Source: Pararhizobium arenae (GTDB lineage Bacteria > Pseudomonadota > Alphaproteobacteria > Rhizobiales > Rhizobiaceae). Taken from it: a stretch of 62,301 nt of DNA. Location of the stretch: NCBI RefSeq assembly GCF_001931685.1, contig NZ_MOOY01000013.1, forward strand, positions 309 to 62,609, written 5' to 3'. Shown here piece after piece: positions 26,529 to 35,457 of this stretch. The translations under genes were made by a program, and so were the position numbers. Positions within the stretch are counted from its first letter, which is position 1. Each line of letters starts with the position of its first letter. The notes under the pieces were generated by a model. That model was not told where the DNA came from, did no database searches, and saw nothing but the letters and a program-made list of their open reading frames with translations.

Positions 26529-27323
26529 ATGACCACCAAGGGAACTGCTCTCATCACCGGCGCCTCCACTGGCATCGGCGCAATCTACGCCGATCGCCTT
26601 GCCGCGCGCGGTTACGATCTGATCCTCGTTGCCCGCAACAAGGACAAGCTTCAGTCGCTTGCCTCGGGGATCTCGGACAAGACGAACCGTGCGGTCGAAG
26701 TGCTTGCCGCCGATCTGGGCGATGCTGCCGACCTTGCCGCCGTCGAGAAGGTGCTGCGCGAAGACGCCAGCATCACGGCTCTGGTCAACAATGCTGGTAT
26801 CGGCACCCACACGACGCTGCTGGAGAGCGATGTCGACCGCATGGAGGCTATGGTGCGCCTCAACGTCACGGCATTGATGCGTCTGACCTACGCGGCAGTG
26901 CCCGGCTTCGTGGCACGTGGCGGCGGCACGGTGATCAATATCGCCTCGATCGTTGCGGTTGCGCCAGAACTACTCAACGGCGTCTATGGCGGGACAAAGG
27001 CTTTCGTTCAGGCGTTCACCACGTCTCTCAACCACGAACTTGCAGACCGTGGCATTCGGGCTCAGGCTGTGCTGCCTGGCGCGACACGCACCGATTTCTG
27101 GGCTCTCGGCGGCCTGCCGGTCGAGCATCTTCCCACCGAAATCGTAATGCAGGCGGAAGACATGGTCGACGCGGCGCTTGCCGGGCTCGATCAGGGCGAG
27201 ACCAGCACCATCCCCGCGCTCCGGGATATCGAGTTGTGGAACGCCTATGAGGCGGCGCGTCTCGCCCTCGGCCCGCAGCTCTCCGCCACCCGGCCAGCTC
27301 TGCGCTTCACAACCGCACCCTAA
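26529..27323 (+). CDS. Short-chain dehydrogenase/reductase
   Basis: 264 residues of the classical SDR family. The cofactor motif is ALITGASTGIGAIYADRLA (residues 6-24), followed by NNAGIG. The catalytic Ser lies in INIASIVAV, and the Tyr/Lys pair in NGVYGGTKAF. The conserved basic residues after the first strand (ARNKDKL) suggest NADPH use. The substrate is unknown. The ATG at 26529 has AAGGA upstream; the frame extends upstream to 26397 but without homology. It is divergent from a GlxA-type regulator and 38 bases before a second SDR gene, so the two SDRs form an operon. Confidence 0.88.
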   Translation: MTTKGTALITGASTGIGAIYADRLAARGYDLILVARNKDKLQSLASGISDKTNRAVEVLAADLGDAADLAAVEKVLREDASITALVNNAGIGTHTTLLESDVDRMEAMVRLNVTALMRLTYAAVPGFVARGGGTVINIASIVAVAPELLNGVYGGTKAFVQAFTTSLNHELADRGIRAQAVLPGATRTDFWALGGLPVEHLPTEIVMQAEDMVDAALAGLDQGETSTIPALRDIELWNAYEAARLALGPQLSATRPALRFTTAP

Positions 27324-27361
27324 CGACATTCCAACCCTCTCCAGAATGAAAGACTGATCCC

Positions 27362-28126
27362 ATGAAAATGACTGGCAACACCATCTTCATCACCGGCGGC
27401 ACGAGCGGCATCGGGCGAGGCCTTGCGGAAGCATTGCATCGCCTTGGTAACAAGGTGATCATCTCCGGACGGCGCACTGCACTGCTCGACGAAGTGACAG
27501 CGTCCAACCCCGGCATGGCGGCCATCACGCTCGATGTTTCGAGCCTCGACAGCATCCAGTCCGCCGCGCGGGAACTGATCGAAAACCATCCCGATCTCAA
27601 CGTGGTCTTCAACAATGCCGGCTTCATGCCCTTTGACGATGTCTCCGGACCGGTTGACGACGCCGTCATGCAGGACCTGATCGCCACCAACTTGCTTGGA
27701 CCCATCCGTGTGACCTCGGCGCTGATCGACCATTTGAAGACGAAGCCCGAGGCGACCGTTCTGTATACGAGCAGCGTGCTTGCCTTTGTCCCGATTGCTA
27801 GTAACGCGATCTATTCGGCGACCAAAGCGGCACTTCACTCCTTTGCTTTGTCGCAGCGTTTTCAACTGCGTGACACCAGCGTGCGCGTGCAGGAAATCGC
27901 CCCTCCGTGGGTGGACACCGATCTGATCTACAAAAGCGGCGACCCGCGCGCCATGCCGCTACCGGATTTTATTGAGCAGACGCTCGTTGCGCTCGCCACA
28001 GACGATCCGGAAGTGATCATCGAATCCGTTAAGCTACTGCGTGATAATCCCGGAGCCAACGAACATGCTCTGTTTGAAGCCTTCAACATGAACCTGGTCG
28101 AGAGGCCAATTCCTGTGCCTCATTAG
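27362..28126 (+). CDS. Short-chain dehydrogenase/reductase, DltE-like
   Basis: 254 residues. The cofactor motif FITGGTSGIGRGLAEAL is at residues 9-25 and NNAGF in the middle. The active site Ser is in YTSSVLAFVP, followed by YSATK. The composition resembles the DltE/YdfG-like atypical short oxidoreductases that often follow regulators. It is the second gene of the two-SDR operon, 38 bases after the first, and probably works in the same pathway. The substrate is unknown. The gene is intact, with high GC like its neighbours. Confidence 0.85.
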   Translation: MKMTGNTIFITGGTSGIGRGLAEALHRLGNKVIISGRRTALLDEVTASNPGMAAITLDVSSLDSIQSAARELIENHPDLNVVFNNAGFMPFDDVSGPVDDAVMQDLIATNLLGPIRVTSALIDHLKTKPEATVLYTSSVLAFVPIASNAIYSATKAALHSFALSQRFQLRDTSVRVQEIAPPWVDTDLIYKSGDPRAMPLPDFIEQTLVALATDDPEVIIESVKLLRDNPGANEHALFEAFNMNLVERPIPVPH

Positions 28127-28336
28127 CATAAATAATAACGCAAGTGATTTGATGAGCATCAGTCAACATGGCAAGACAATCACATGGCTCATCGAAACAG
28201 CACATAAAGGCCCGTACCGGAGTTGGGAGAGGCCTGCGGGCAAGCATCGCTTCCGGCAGGGTACGCTAAGCTTGCTCGCCTTGAAGGCCAGCCGCCGGGT
28301 TCTAAATCCTTTGTCGCAATGGCTATAGGTGACGGC

Positions 28337-28801
28337 ATGATAGAAAACTGGGCTTCAGCAACCTTCGACAAAGACATTCTCTTGCATTTCATTGCGCTCA
28401 TGACGGCGTACACTCTCGCTCTGCCAATAGCCTGGGATCGCGAGAAAAACGAACGTAGCGCCGGCCTTCGAACTTTTCCGTTGGTTGCAATCGCAGCATG
28501 CGGGTTCATCCAGGCCGCAGAGACAGTGACTGCGGACAATCCAGAAGCAACAGCCCGGATCGTAGAGGGCTTAATCAATGGTGTAGGCTTTATTGGGGGT
28601 GGTGCGATCCTCGTTGGAAAGGCAAGCGTGCGGGGCACTGCAACCGCCGCAAGCTTATGGGCTACCGGCGCAATCGGGGCAGCTGTCGGTCTTGGGGCTT
28701 ACGACACGGCGATTGTATTGTCCATTGCGACATTTGCCACCTTGAGATTGATGGCATCGTTCAAGTCATCCGAACGCGATGACGTCCAGAAAGAAGGCTG
28801 A
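28337..28801 (+). CDS. MgtC/SapB family membrane protein
   Basis: 154 residues with four to five hydrophobic segments (FIALMTAYTLALPIAW, TFPLVAIAACGFIQA, LINGVGFIGGGAILV, ASLWATGAIGAAVGLG, AIVLSIATFATLRLM). The family core GAGAILKxGxSVxGLTTAA-like segment appears here as GVGFIGGGAILVGKASVRGTATAASLW. It covers the N-terminal membrane domain only and lacks the ACT-like C-terminal domain of MgtC proper. It sits in the inner membrane; the role may be in ATP synthase control or ion stress, as for relatives. ATG 28337 was chosen because AGGTGA lies 7 bases before; ATG 28319 is an alternative. Confidence 0.8.
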   Translation: MIENWASATFDKDILLHFIALMTAYTLALPIAWDREKNERSAGLRTFPLVAIAACGFIQAAETVTADNPEATARIVEGLINGVGFIGGGAILVGKASVRGTATAASLWATGAIGAAVGLGAYDTAIVLSIATFATLRLMASFKSSERDDVQKEG

Positions 28802-28865
28802 CATTCCGGATTCGAGCCGGCAACGATCTGCCGAGGAGTGTTCGAACAACTGATGTTTGGGCGCC

Positions 28866-30206
28866 TTATTGGGCCCGCGGCAAGGCGATTGAGACTGCGA
28901 GACCCGGACCTAAGTTTTTGAGTCTGATGCTGCCGCGGGCTGAGAGGACGATGCTTTCACTGATCGACAGGCCAAGTCCGGCGCCCCCGCTCGTCGTGTC
29001 CAGGCGTCCCCCGCGCCGCAACACGTAAGGCAGCTGCTCCTCGGGAATGCCCGGACCATCATCGCGGATGTCGATTTCCACCAATGTGCCGGAAGCGGTT
29101 GCCCAAACCGACACCTCCCGCCGACCATAGCGGGCCGCATTCTCCGTCAGATTGCCGATCAGTTCGGCCAGATCGTCCGGATCGATCTTGACCTTCAGGT
29201 TTTCGGGAACATCGACGATCCACGCCATCATCTGTCCGGTCGGAGTGCGCTGGACGACGGCGACGACGCTTGCGATCACCTTCTTGAGATCGGAGGTGGC
29301 GCGATGTCCGGAGCCGGCAATCCTGGCCCGCGCCATTTCGTGATCTACCAGCCGCCGCATTGCCTTGATGACGCTGCCGATATCCCCTGCCATGTCGTGC
29401 TGGCCGAGAGTCTTCAGCCGCTCCACATCGCCCGCGAGAATCTGTAGCGGCGTCTTGAAGCCGTGCGCCAACTCAGCCGCACGCTCCCTTGCCCGCAACA
29501 GCTGTTCCTCCCGGTATTGCAGGAGACCGTCGACTTCGGCGGTCAACGGCTGAACTTCATCCGGAAAGCCGCTGCCCAGGCGATCGGCCTCGCCGCTACG
29601 GATGCGGGCAATGCGGCGACGCAGTTCGTCGAGCGGTTTCGTGCCGACGACGATTTGCGCAACGCTGGCCGCAAACAACAACAGCGCCAGCAGGGCGAGG
29701 TAAGGCAGCAGGTCCTTGCGGAACGCCCATGTCGCCGTGTCTATGATGGAGCGATCGACTGCGACGGTTGCCGTTACCGGCAGGTTGCCCAGCCGCGCAT
29801 CGGTGACGATGTTGCGGGAAACCGCGATCAGGTCGCTGCCATCAGCTTTTTCCAGATGAAGCTGCTGTACGCCCACCGCCGTCTGCCGGGGAACGGCAAG
29901 TGAGGTGTCCCATAGCGAGCGGGAAAACCGCTGCCCTTGTGGCGTGTCGATCTGCCAGTAAAGACCGGACAGCGGCGTTTCAAAGCGCGGATCGGCAGGT
30001 GGCCGGACAACATCGATGACCGCTCCGTCGCGACGCCCCAGGCCGGCGATCACCTGATCGAGGTGAACGACAAGCTCATCGACAACACGCCGCTCCACAT
30101 GACGTTCGAACAGCAGCGAGAGACCGAAGAAGGCAAGCAGCAGCGCGAGGCCGACGGAAGCGGCACCGGCGAGCGCTAGACGCAAGCGCAACGAGCGCCG
30201 GGTCAT
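28866..30206 (-). CDS. Sensor histidine kinase (PhoQ/QseC-like)
   Basis: 446 residues. A first membrane helix is at 10-32. A periplasmic sensor of about 130 residues follows (GLYWQIDTPQGQRFSRSLWD), then a second helix (PYLALLALLLFAASVAQIVV) and a HAMP-like linker. The H-box ELAHGFKTPLQIL has the phospho-His, followed by the N-box GNLTENAARYG and G-boxes DDGPGIPEE and GGAGLGLSI. It phosphorylates the response regulator whose gene overlaps it by four bases. The upstream PepSY gene suggests that a periplasmic peptide tunes the sensor. The signal is unknown; divalent cations or cell-envelope damage are plausible. Confidence 0.9.
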   Translation of the reverse strand: MTRRSLRLRLALAGAASVGLALLLAFFGLSLLFERHVERRVVDELVVHLDQVIAGLGRRDGAVIDVVRPPADPRFETPLSGLYWQIDTPQGQRFSRSLWDTSLAVPRQTAVGVQQLHLEKADGSDLIAVSRNIVTDARLGNLPVTATVAVDRSIIDTATWAFRKDLLPYLALLALLLFAASVAQIVVGTKPLDELRRRIARIRSGEADRLGSGFPDEVQPLTAEVDGLLQYREEQLLRARERAAELAHGFKTPLQILAGDVERLKTLGQHDMAGDIGSVIKAMRRLVDHEMARARIAGSGHRATSDLKKVIASVVAVVQRTPTGQMMAWIVDVPENLKVKIDPDDLAELIGNLTENAARYGRREVSVWATASGTLVEIDIRDDGPGIPEEQLPYVLRRGGRLDTTSGGAGLGLSISESIVLSARGSIRLKNLGPGLAVSIALPRAQ

Positions 30207-30868
30207 GCGCTCTCGTGACCGATCAGATAGCCGAAACCCCGGCGGGTGGTGATGACGGAGGGGCCTAGCTTCTTTCGAAGCCGGGTTATCAGCGCCTCGA
30301 GCGCATTTGCCTCGCGGGAAAAATCGTCGCCGTAAACATGGTCCAGCAATTCGCTCGCCGGCACGACGCGATCGCGGTGATGAGCGAGATAGCTGACCAG
30401 CCTGTATTCGAACGGGGTCAGGGATTGCGGCATTCCGCCCAGGCTGACGCGCATGCTGCGCGTATCGATGAGTACCGGCCCGACCTCGATGGTCGCGGCC
30501 CCATGGCCGACGGAGCGGCGTATAAGCGCCCTTACCCGCGCCAGAAGCTCCTCGAACTGGAACGGCTTTGGCAGATAGTCATCCGCGCCCGCATCGATGC
30601 CTTCCACACGCTCAGCCCAGCTTCCCCGCGCCGTCAACACCAGCACGGGCATATGCCGGCCATTGCCGCGCCATTGCTTGAGAACCGTGATGCCATTCAT
30701 GCGCGGTAGGCCGAGATCAAGAACGACAAGGCTGTAGTCCTCCGTATCGCCCTTGAACCAAGCCGTCTCTCCGTCATGGACAAGTTCGACCGCATAGCCT
30801 GAAGAGGCCAGCACCGAGCGGATATCCTCGGCAATCCTGAGATCGTCCTCAACCACCAACAGGCGCAC
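30203..30868 (-). CDS. OmpR-family response regulator
   Basis: 221 residues. The receiver domain has acidic pair EDD (8-9 region), phospho-acceptor Asp51 in VVLDLGLPRMNG, and conserved Thr and Lys (LTARGS, LPKPF). A winged-helix DNA-binding domain occupies the C-terminal 95 residues (LTPFEYRLVSYLAHH ... NALEALITRLRKKLG). The start is GTG at 30868, overlapping the PepSY stop (TAGTG). It is the partner of the downstream kinase. A likely target is the divergent region at 31219-31376, which carries direct repeats of CTGAC spaced 11 bases. Confidence 0.92.
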   Translation of the reverse strand: MRLLVVEDDLRIAEDIRSVLASSGYAVELVHDGETAWFKGDTEDYSLVVLDLGLPRMNGITVLKQWRGNGRHMPVLVLTARGSWAERVEGIDAGADDYLPKPFQFEELLARVRALIRRSVGHGAATIEVGPVLIDTRSMRVSLGGMPQSLTPFEYRLVSYLAHHRDRVVPASELLDHVYGDDFSREANALEALITRLRKKLGPSVITTRRGFGYLIGHESA

Positions 30869-31218
30869 TAGTCTTCCTCGCTTCCGATGATGTCCTTGGT
30901 CAAAGCATCGACCTCGATTTCGACGATCTGCCCCGATGGCTGGATGATCTCGATCTCATAGATATAACGCCCGTCATCGACTTCAAATTCGATCTCGATG
31001 ATATCACCGGCAATCTTTTCGCGCACCGCTGCCACGATTTCCTCCAGCGGACGGATCTTGCCCTGCTTAAGAGCATCGCGTGCCTCATATTGTTCGCGCG
31101 CGTCATCGGCATCGACCACGTCCTGCGTCGTATCGCTCGACGCATGCACCGGCATCAGGGCAAAACCTGCGGCGAGAAGACAGATGATCACGCGGTTTGA
31201 ACGTTTTTCCTTGGACAT
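30868..31218 (-). CDS. PepSY domain periplasmic protein
   Basis: 116 residues. A signal peptide (VIICLLAAGFALMPVHASSD) is followed by an acidic linker and a PepSY-like alpha-beta domain (PLEEIVAAVREKIAGDIIEIEFEVDDGRYIYEIEIIQPSGQIVEIEVDALTKDI). PepSY modules inhibit proteases or modulate sensors at the membrane. It is the first gene of an operon with a response regulator and a sensor kinase, overlapping the regulator start. Its product probably acts on the kinase sensor in the periplasm. This layout is common next to PhoPQ-like systems in rhizobia. Confidence 0.85.
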   Translation of the reverse strand: MSKEKRSNRVIICLLAAGFALMPVHASSDTTQDVVDADDAREQYEARDALKQGKIRPLEEIVAAVREKIAGDIIEIEFEVDDGRYIYEIEIIQPSGQIVEIEVDALTKDIIGSEED

Positions 31219-31240
31219 GCCGCTTCATACCCCCGCCAAT

Positions 31241-31269
31241 CTGACAATTGCCTGACGACCGGCGTCAGG
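31241..31269. promoter_or_regulatory. Putative response regulator operator
   Basis: CTGAC at 31241-31245 and 31252-31256, spaced 11 bases, as for OmpR-family dimers. The second copy with GTCAGG at 31264-31269 also forms an inverted repeat CCTGAC / GTCAGG. The site lies between the divergent PepSY operon and the RTX gene, so it could control both. Confidence 0.45.
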
Positions 31270-31376
31270 TTGCTGAAAGCCTCTGGCCGCCATTGTCGCC
31301 GTCATCAGCGGGACACCGGGCTCAAACCCACCCGCCTCACCACGAAACAACGCAAAACGGCAAAAGGAGTGAAGCA

Positions 31377-32366
31377 ATGGCACGATTGAGGGGCAGCAAG
31401 TCCGCCGATCTTTTGAAGGGCACGAACTACGCCGACGACATCTATGGCAATGCCGGAAACGACAAGCTCTACGGCTACGGCGGTAACGACGAAATCGAAG
31501 GCGGCGACGGCAACGACTATATCAATGGCGGCAGTGGCCACGACGACCTGCAAGGTGGGAAGGGCAACGATACCCTGAGCGGCGGCAGCGGCAATGACGA
31601 AATGGAAGGCGGCAGCGGCAAGGACCTGTTCGTCTACAGCTCCGGTCGTGACGAGATCGACGACTTCAGCGTCCGCGACGACAAGATCAGCCTCGACAAG
31701 TCGCTGGGCATCGACAGCTTCTCGGAGCTGATGAGCAAGGCAAAGCTTTTCGATGAAGGCGAAGACATTCTCTTCAACTTCGGCAATGGCAACACCCTCA
31801 CCCTTGAGGATGTGAACGCAAAAAGTCTGAAAGCCGAGCATTTCGGTTTCAAGAGCAGTTCCGAAGCGGTGGTTCTGCCGACATCCAAGAACGACAAGCT
31901 TGTCGGCACAGCTGGCAACGACAAGCTGGATGGTGGTAGCGGCAATGACAAGGTCTATGGTCATGACGGCAATGATACCCTGAAGGGCGGGACCGGGAAC
32001 GATGACCTGAAAGGCGGCGCCGGCAACGACAAGCTTTACGGCGGCAGCGGCAACGACGACCTCGAAGGCGGCTCCGGAAACGACCGGCTGGATGGCGGTG
32101 CCGGCCGCAACGAGCTGGAAGGCGGCAGCGGTTCCGATACCTTTGTCTTTTCGACCGGAATCACCGAGATCGAAGATTTCGGCGCTGGAACGGACAAGGT
32201 GGAAATTTCGAAATCGCTGGGCGTTTCGAACTTCTCAGACATGATGAAGCTCGCGGCGGCGTTTGACGGCGGCGAGGACGTGCGGATCGATTTCGGCAGC
32301 GCAACGCTGACCTTCGAAGATACGTCCATTCACGAATTGAAATCTTCGGACTTCTTCTTCGTCTGA
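31377..32366 (+). CDS. RTX-type calcium-binding repeat protein
   Basis: 329 residues. Two blocks of glycine/aspartate nonapeptides (GGxGxDxLx: residues about 20-85 and 180-245) form calcium-binding beta rolls. Each is followed by a similar beta domain (DLFVYSSGRDEIDDFSVRDDKISLDKSLG and DTFVFSTGITEIEDFGAGTDKVEISKSLG). The protein is thus an internal duplication of one repeat-plus-cap unit. There is no N-terminal signal, so secretion by a type I system with a C-terminal signal (SSDFFFV end) is likely; no exporter genes are nearby. ATG 31377 has AAAGGAG upstream. It is divergent from the PepSY two-component operon, which may regulate it. Confidence 0.88.
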   Translation: MARLRGSKSADLLKGTNYADDIYGNAGNDKLYGYGGNDEIEGGDGNDYINGGSGHDDLQGGKGNDTLSGGSGNDEMEGGSGKDLFVYSSGRDEIDDFSVRDDKISLDKSLGIDSFSELMSKAKLFDEGEDILFNFGNGNTLTLEDVNAKSLKAEHFGFKSSSEAVVLPTSKNDKLVGTAGNDKLDGGSGNDKVYGHDGNDTLKGGTGNDDLKGGAGNDKLYGGSGNDDLEGGSGNDRLDGGAGRNELEGGSGSDTFVFSTGITEIEDFGAGTDKVEISKSLGVSNFSDMMKLAAAFDGGEDVRIDFGSATLTFEDTSIHELKSSDFFFV

Positions 32367-32408
32367 AAATCGCCACGCTTGACGGCAAAGCATTGACCCG
32401 CTTGCCCG

Positions 32409-32436
32409 GCCCGCACCAGCTAAAATCTGTGCGGGC
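32409..32436 (+). terminator. Intrinsic terminator of the RTX gene
   Basis: Stem GCCCGCAC / GTGCGGGC (32409-32416, 32429-32436) followed by TTCTT, about 43 bases past the RTX stop. Confidence 0.75.
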
Positions 32437-32498
32437 TTCTTGCCCTGTGGCGCCGTCCGCAGGGTGTTATCTTCCATGGCCAAATTGCGGAGTTTCCG

Positions 32499-32921
32499 GT
32501 GCTTTCGGTCCTCAGACTGCTTCTACTGTCTCTCGTTCTCGTGCCCACGATCGTCGCGGCCCATATGGGCGTTCAGCAGTTCACGGGAAACTTCCATGAA
32601 GTCATTCCCGGCGAACTCTATCGCTCCGCCCAGCCGGGCGGACGCGATATCGAGGCTTATGCCGCGCGGTTCGGCATCCGCACGATCATCAACCTTCGCG
32701 ATGAAAAGCGCGGCGCGTGGTATCGGGAGGAAGCCGATGCTGCCCGTGCTGCAGGCATCGCGCTCATCGATTTTCCAATCAGTTCGGACGCAAAACTCGA
32801 TGTTGGGCAGGCCCAGGCGCTTGCCGAGATCATGAAGCGGGCACGGAAACCGCTTCTGATCCATTGCGAACACGGAGCCAACCGGACCGGGCTCGCCGCC
32901 GCGATCTATGTCGTCGAATAA
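32499..32921 (+). CDS. Dual-specificity/tyrosine phosphatase-like protein, C-terminally short
   Basis: 140 residues. An N-terminal signal-like segment (LRLLLLSLVLVPTIVAAH) is followed by a cysteine phosphatase fold: GELYRSAQPGG, FGIRTIINLRDE and the P-loop IHCEHGANRTG (Cys-x5-Arg). The general acid region is the DF segment (IDFPISSDA). It ends 9 residues after the P-loop, whereas relatives have another about 40 residues, so the C-terminal helices are missing. It starts at GTG with GGAG upstream. It may be a truncated, weakly active or dead gene. The next 490 bases are non-coding. Confidence 0.7.
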   Translation: MLSVLRLLLLSLVLVPTIVAAHMGVQQFTGNFHEVIPGELYRSAQPGGRDIEAYAARFGIRTIINLRDEKRGAWYREEADAARAAGIALIDFPISSDAKLDVGQAQALAEIMKRARKPLLIHCEHGANRTGLAAAIYVVE

Positions 32922-33415
32922 TGTCACTAATGAATACGAGAAGACACCGGGCCACGATGTGATCCAATCGGCATCAGATTGACAAACCGAAACTCCTACG
33001 TGCGATGATGAGAAAAAGGCTACCTTGAACAAAATTGCCGACTCGCACTCCCATCTGATGGTTGGAGCGGGGGTTTATCGCCGTTAGTTTAGATAGGGAG
33101 CCCATATGTCTTCCGCGTCCGGAATATGTGGACGCTTTTTGAAACCAGAGCGCGTAAATTGCGTAACCCTCAGGTTTTAGTAATTCGATACTGTCTGACC
33201 CAGACGCCTGTCTCATGGGTACTAAATCGGCCCAGACACGATCATAACGGCAAGGCCACACAGGCCATTTGAGGTTGGGATTTGTCATCAAGTCTGCAAC
33301 CCCTAGGCTGGATTAGCCACGATGCAGTCGAATAACGGTCCGGCCATCGTATTGATGGTTGAAATTTTGATTCTTTGCTGAAAATTTGCGCTTTTAATCG
33401 CTCGGGAACCTCGAA
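32922..33415. other. Non-coding stretch
   Basis: About 490 bases without a convincing gene. It could contain the lost 3' part of the preceding phosphatase gene in degraded form, but no matching residues were found. A GGAAC at 33405 has its TT after 20 bases, outside the accepted spacing. Confidence 0.4.
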
Positions 33416-34564
33416 TTGCATTTCTTACGTTCACTCGGACCAGCAGCCACTGGCACTGCGCCAAAAGAAGGCGTGCGCGCAGGCCTCGGGGCATTCATTG
33501 CGCTTTCTCTGATCGGGTTTTTCGTGCTGTCTCCAGGCATTGATCTTGAAAAAGGCCTCTATTTGGTCGCTCCACTTGGAGCAAGCGCCGTCCTCCTGTT
33601 TGCTGTTCCAAATAGTCCACTCGCTCAGCCATGGTCTGCGATCGTCGGCAATACGGTCGCAGCGCTCGGAGGCGTGGCGGTCTCGCTATACGTTCAAGAA
33701 CCGACTCTGCGGATCGCTGTCGCTGTCGCTGTCACGATTTTTGTGACGTATCTGCTGCGAGCGGTGCACCCGCCAGCGGGCGCAGTCGCTATGACCGCGG
33801 CCATGAGTCCGGAGGCGGTCGAACAGCTCGGGTTCTGGTTTGCGCTTGCACCAATAGCCACGGGCACGACAAGCCTTGTTTTGGTTGCGATGGTCTACGC
33901 CAGGTTGACAGGTCGGCACTATCCATCTCGTCAATTTGACCAGCCCAATAGGCATGGCACGACCGACAAGATCGCAATTGAAAGGCTGGGACTTTCAGAC
34001 GGAGAGCTAACGATTATCCTTCAACGCTATAGACAGTCATTCAATCTCGGCGTTGAGGACTTGGCACGCCTTATCGGGGCCGCGGAGCTCCAAGCTGCAT
34101 CACAGCGGACCGGCGCTCCGACTGCAGGCACGATCATGTCCGCAAACCTGATTACTGTGACGGCGGACACAGCCTTGGGAGAGGTTGCGGATCTCTTCAG
34201 GCGTCATCGATTTACTTCGCTACCCGTCGTCGACGAAAAGCAGCAGTTCCTGGGTATTATCTTCCAGATGCATCTCATCACTCGAGCGAGGGACGATGCA
34301 CTTCGCCTTGATCGAGGCCTTATGTCCGCTCTGCGCAGGTTAATAGACCCAGCAAGAGATAAGCCAGTACGAGCAATCGACATTATGAGTGTGACGGTAC
34401 CTCGCGCCATTGCGAGCACACCGCTTGGTGCGTTGTTGCCATTGATGGGCGACACAGATGTCGATGCTGTTCCCATTCTGGAATATGGGAAGCTTATCGG
34501 TATCGTCACCAGAACCGACCTGATCGCCACATTGGCCCGGGGGATCGCTCGATCAAAAATCTGA
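33416..34564 (+). CDS. HPP family membrane protein with CBS pair
   Basis: 382 residues. The N-terminal half is an HPP domain with four membrane segments and the name motif RAVHPPAGAVAM. The C-terminal half has two CBS domains (MSANLITVTADTALGEVADLFRRHRFTSLPVV... and IDIMSVTVPRAIASTPLGALLPLMGDTDVDAVPILE), which usually bind adenylate nucleotides and gate transport. Some HPP members transport nitrite in plastids; the bacterial role is not settled. The start is TTG at 33416 with GGGAA upstream. No operon partner is present. Confidence 0.82.
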   Translation: MHFLRSLGPAATGTAPKEGVRAGLGAFIALSLIGFFVLSPGIDLEKGLYLVAPLGASAVLLFAVPNSPLAQPWSAIVGNTVAALGGVAVSLYVQEPTLRIAVAVAVTIFVTYLLRAVHPPAGAVAMTAAMSPEAVEQLGFWFALAPIATGTTSLVLVAMVYARLTGRHYPSRQFDQPNRHGTTDKIAIERLGLSDGELTIILQRYRQSFNLGVEDLARLIGAAELQAASQRTGAPTAGTIMSANLITVTADTALGEVADLFRRHRFTSLPVVDEKQQFLGIIFQMHLITRARDDALRLDRGLMSALRRLIDPARDKPVRAIDIMSVTVPRAIASTPLGALLPLMGDTDVDAVPILEYGKLIGIVTRTDLIATLARGIARSKI

Positions 34565-35079
34565 TGCGATCATGAGTGCGACCCTCTGCTCGGAACCACA
34601 GGTACTATCAACATCGGCCGTGAGTTGCCTTGCCGGCCGTCCCTCTTGAGGATATCGTATCGGTGAAATGAACCCATCTCGCTGAAACATCGAAGCGCTT
34701 CAGCCTCGACCGCTTGGAGGCCGAACTTGTGTTCAAATTCTGCTGGCAACAAATGGCCAAGGGCTGAAGACCCGGATGGTGTTGTTAATAGGCTTCATGA
34801 ACGTGGGTATCAATTTCCGCGCGACTCGGCTGTGCTGTTAAAGCCGTCGCACGAGCAGGTGTTCTGGAATAGGTCCTCAGCCCAACCTGTGTTGTTAATG
34901 GACGTTCTAGCTTGTGTGGTTGTCAGTTTTGGGCACGCAAATTTCGGTGGCTATCCAGATTCACTTTCAACGATTGCTAACATCGGCATCAATTTCTGTG
35001 CCGTCGCGCCCCACGAAGGTGCAGAATGCTGGTGAGGCATGCCTCCTGCTCGGATTCTTTTGGTCCAGAGATCAAAACG
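34565..35079. other. Non-coding stretch
   Basis: About 515 bases with no convincing gene. A plus-strand open frame at 34727-35035 lacks a ribosome site and family resemblance. Confidence 0.4.
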
Positions 35080-35457
35080 CTATATGTTCGCGAACATAAT
35101 CTTGATTACAGCGCAAGATGAGACGACCGCTATGCCCCAGCTAAAAATCCAATTGAGACCCAAGAAAGAGTATTTCTTCCAAGGCGTATGGATGTAGTCT
35201 TCAATGATGACACGCATTCCGGAAGCCATATGTGAAGCGTTCAAAAGAAGTGCGGCGATAAGGGCGGGCGCCACCCATAGAGAACTTATGACGTCGAGGA
35301 ACGCATTGTAAGAAGAGTTCATCACCGGGATCAGAAATACGAGCAGGTAAGGCAATATTACCATCAGAGCCATACCCGTCATTCGTTCCTTAAGGAACTC
35401 TCGAGTCCCGGACTTGGCACTTCCGAGTGCCCTGACTTTCCCGAGAGGTGTCGTCAT
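35080..35457 (-). CDS. sdhD: Succinate dehydrogenase membrane anchor SdhD-like, orphan
   Basis: 125 residues with three membrane helices (MALMVILPYLLVFLIPV, SSLWVAPALIAALLLNASHMASG, SFLGLNWIFSWGIAVVSSCAVI). The N-terminal MTTPLGKVRALGSAKSG and the segment SHMASGMRVIIEDYIH match rhizobial SdhD, the cytochrome b anchor of complex II; the histidine in SHM would be a heme ligand. The start at 35457 has GGAGGA upstream. No sdhC, sdhA or sdhB is in the window, and the residue pattern around the His differs from the usual H-x-R-x-G. It may be an alternative anchor subunit. No stress-type promoter precedes it. Confidence 0.75.
   Translation of the reverse strand: MTTPLGKVRALGSAKSGTREFLKERMTGMALMVILPYLLVFLIPVMNSSYNAFLDVISSLWVAPALIAALLLNASHMASGMRVIIEDYIHTPWKKYSFLGLNWIFSWGIAVVSSCAVIKIMFANI

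Noticed and set aside
32974..33291. 105-codon minus-strand frame
   Set aside because: No ribosome site, no family, irregular codon use.
33405..33431. Stress-type promoter at the HPP gene
   Set aside because: GGAAC is followed by TT after 20 bases and overlaps the start codon, outside the spacing of all other sites.
34727..35035. 102-codon plus-strand frame
   Set aside because: Same reasons; no promoter and no recognisable domain.
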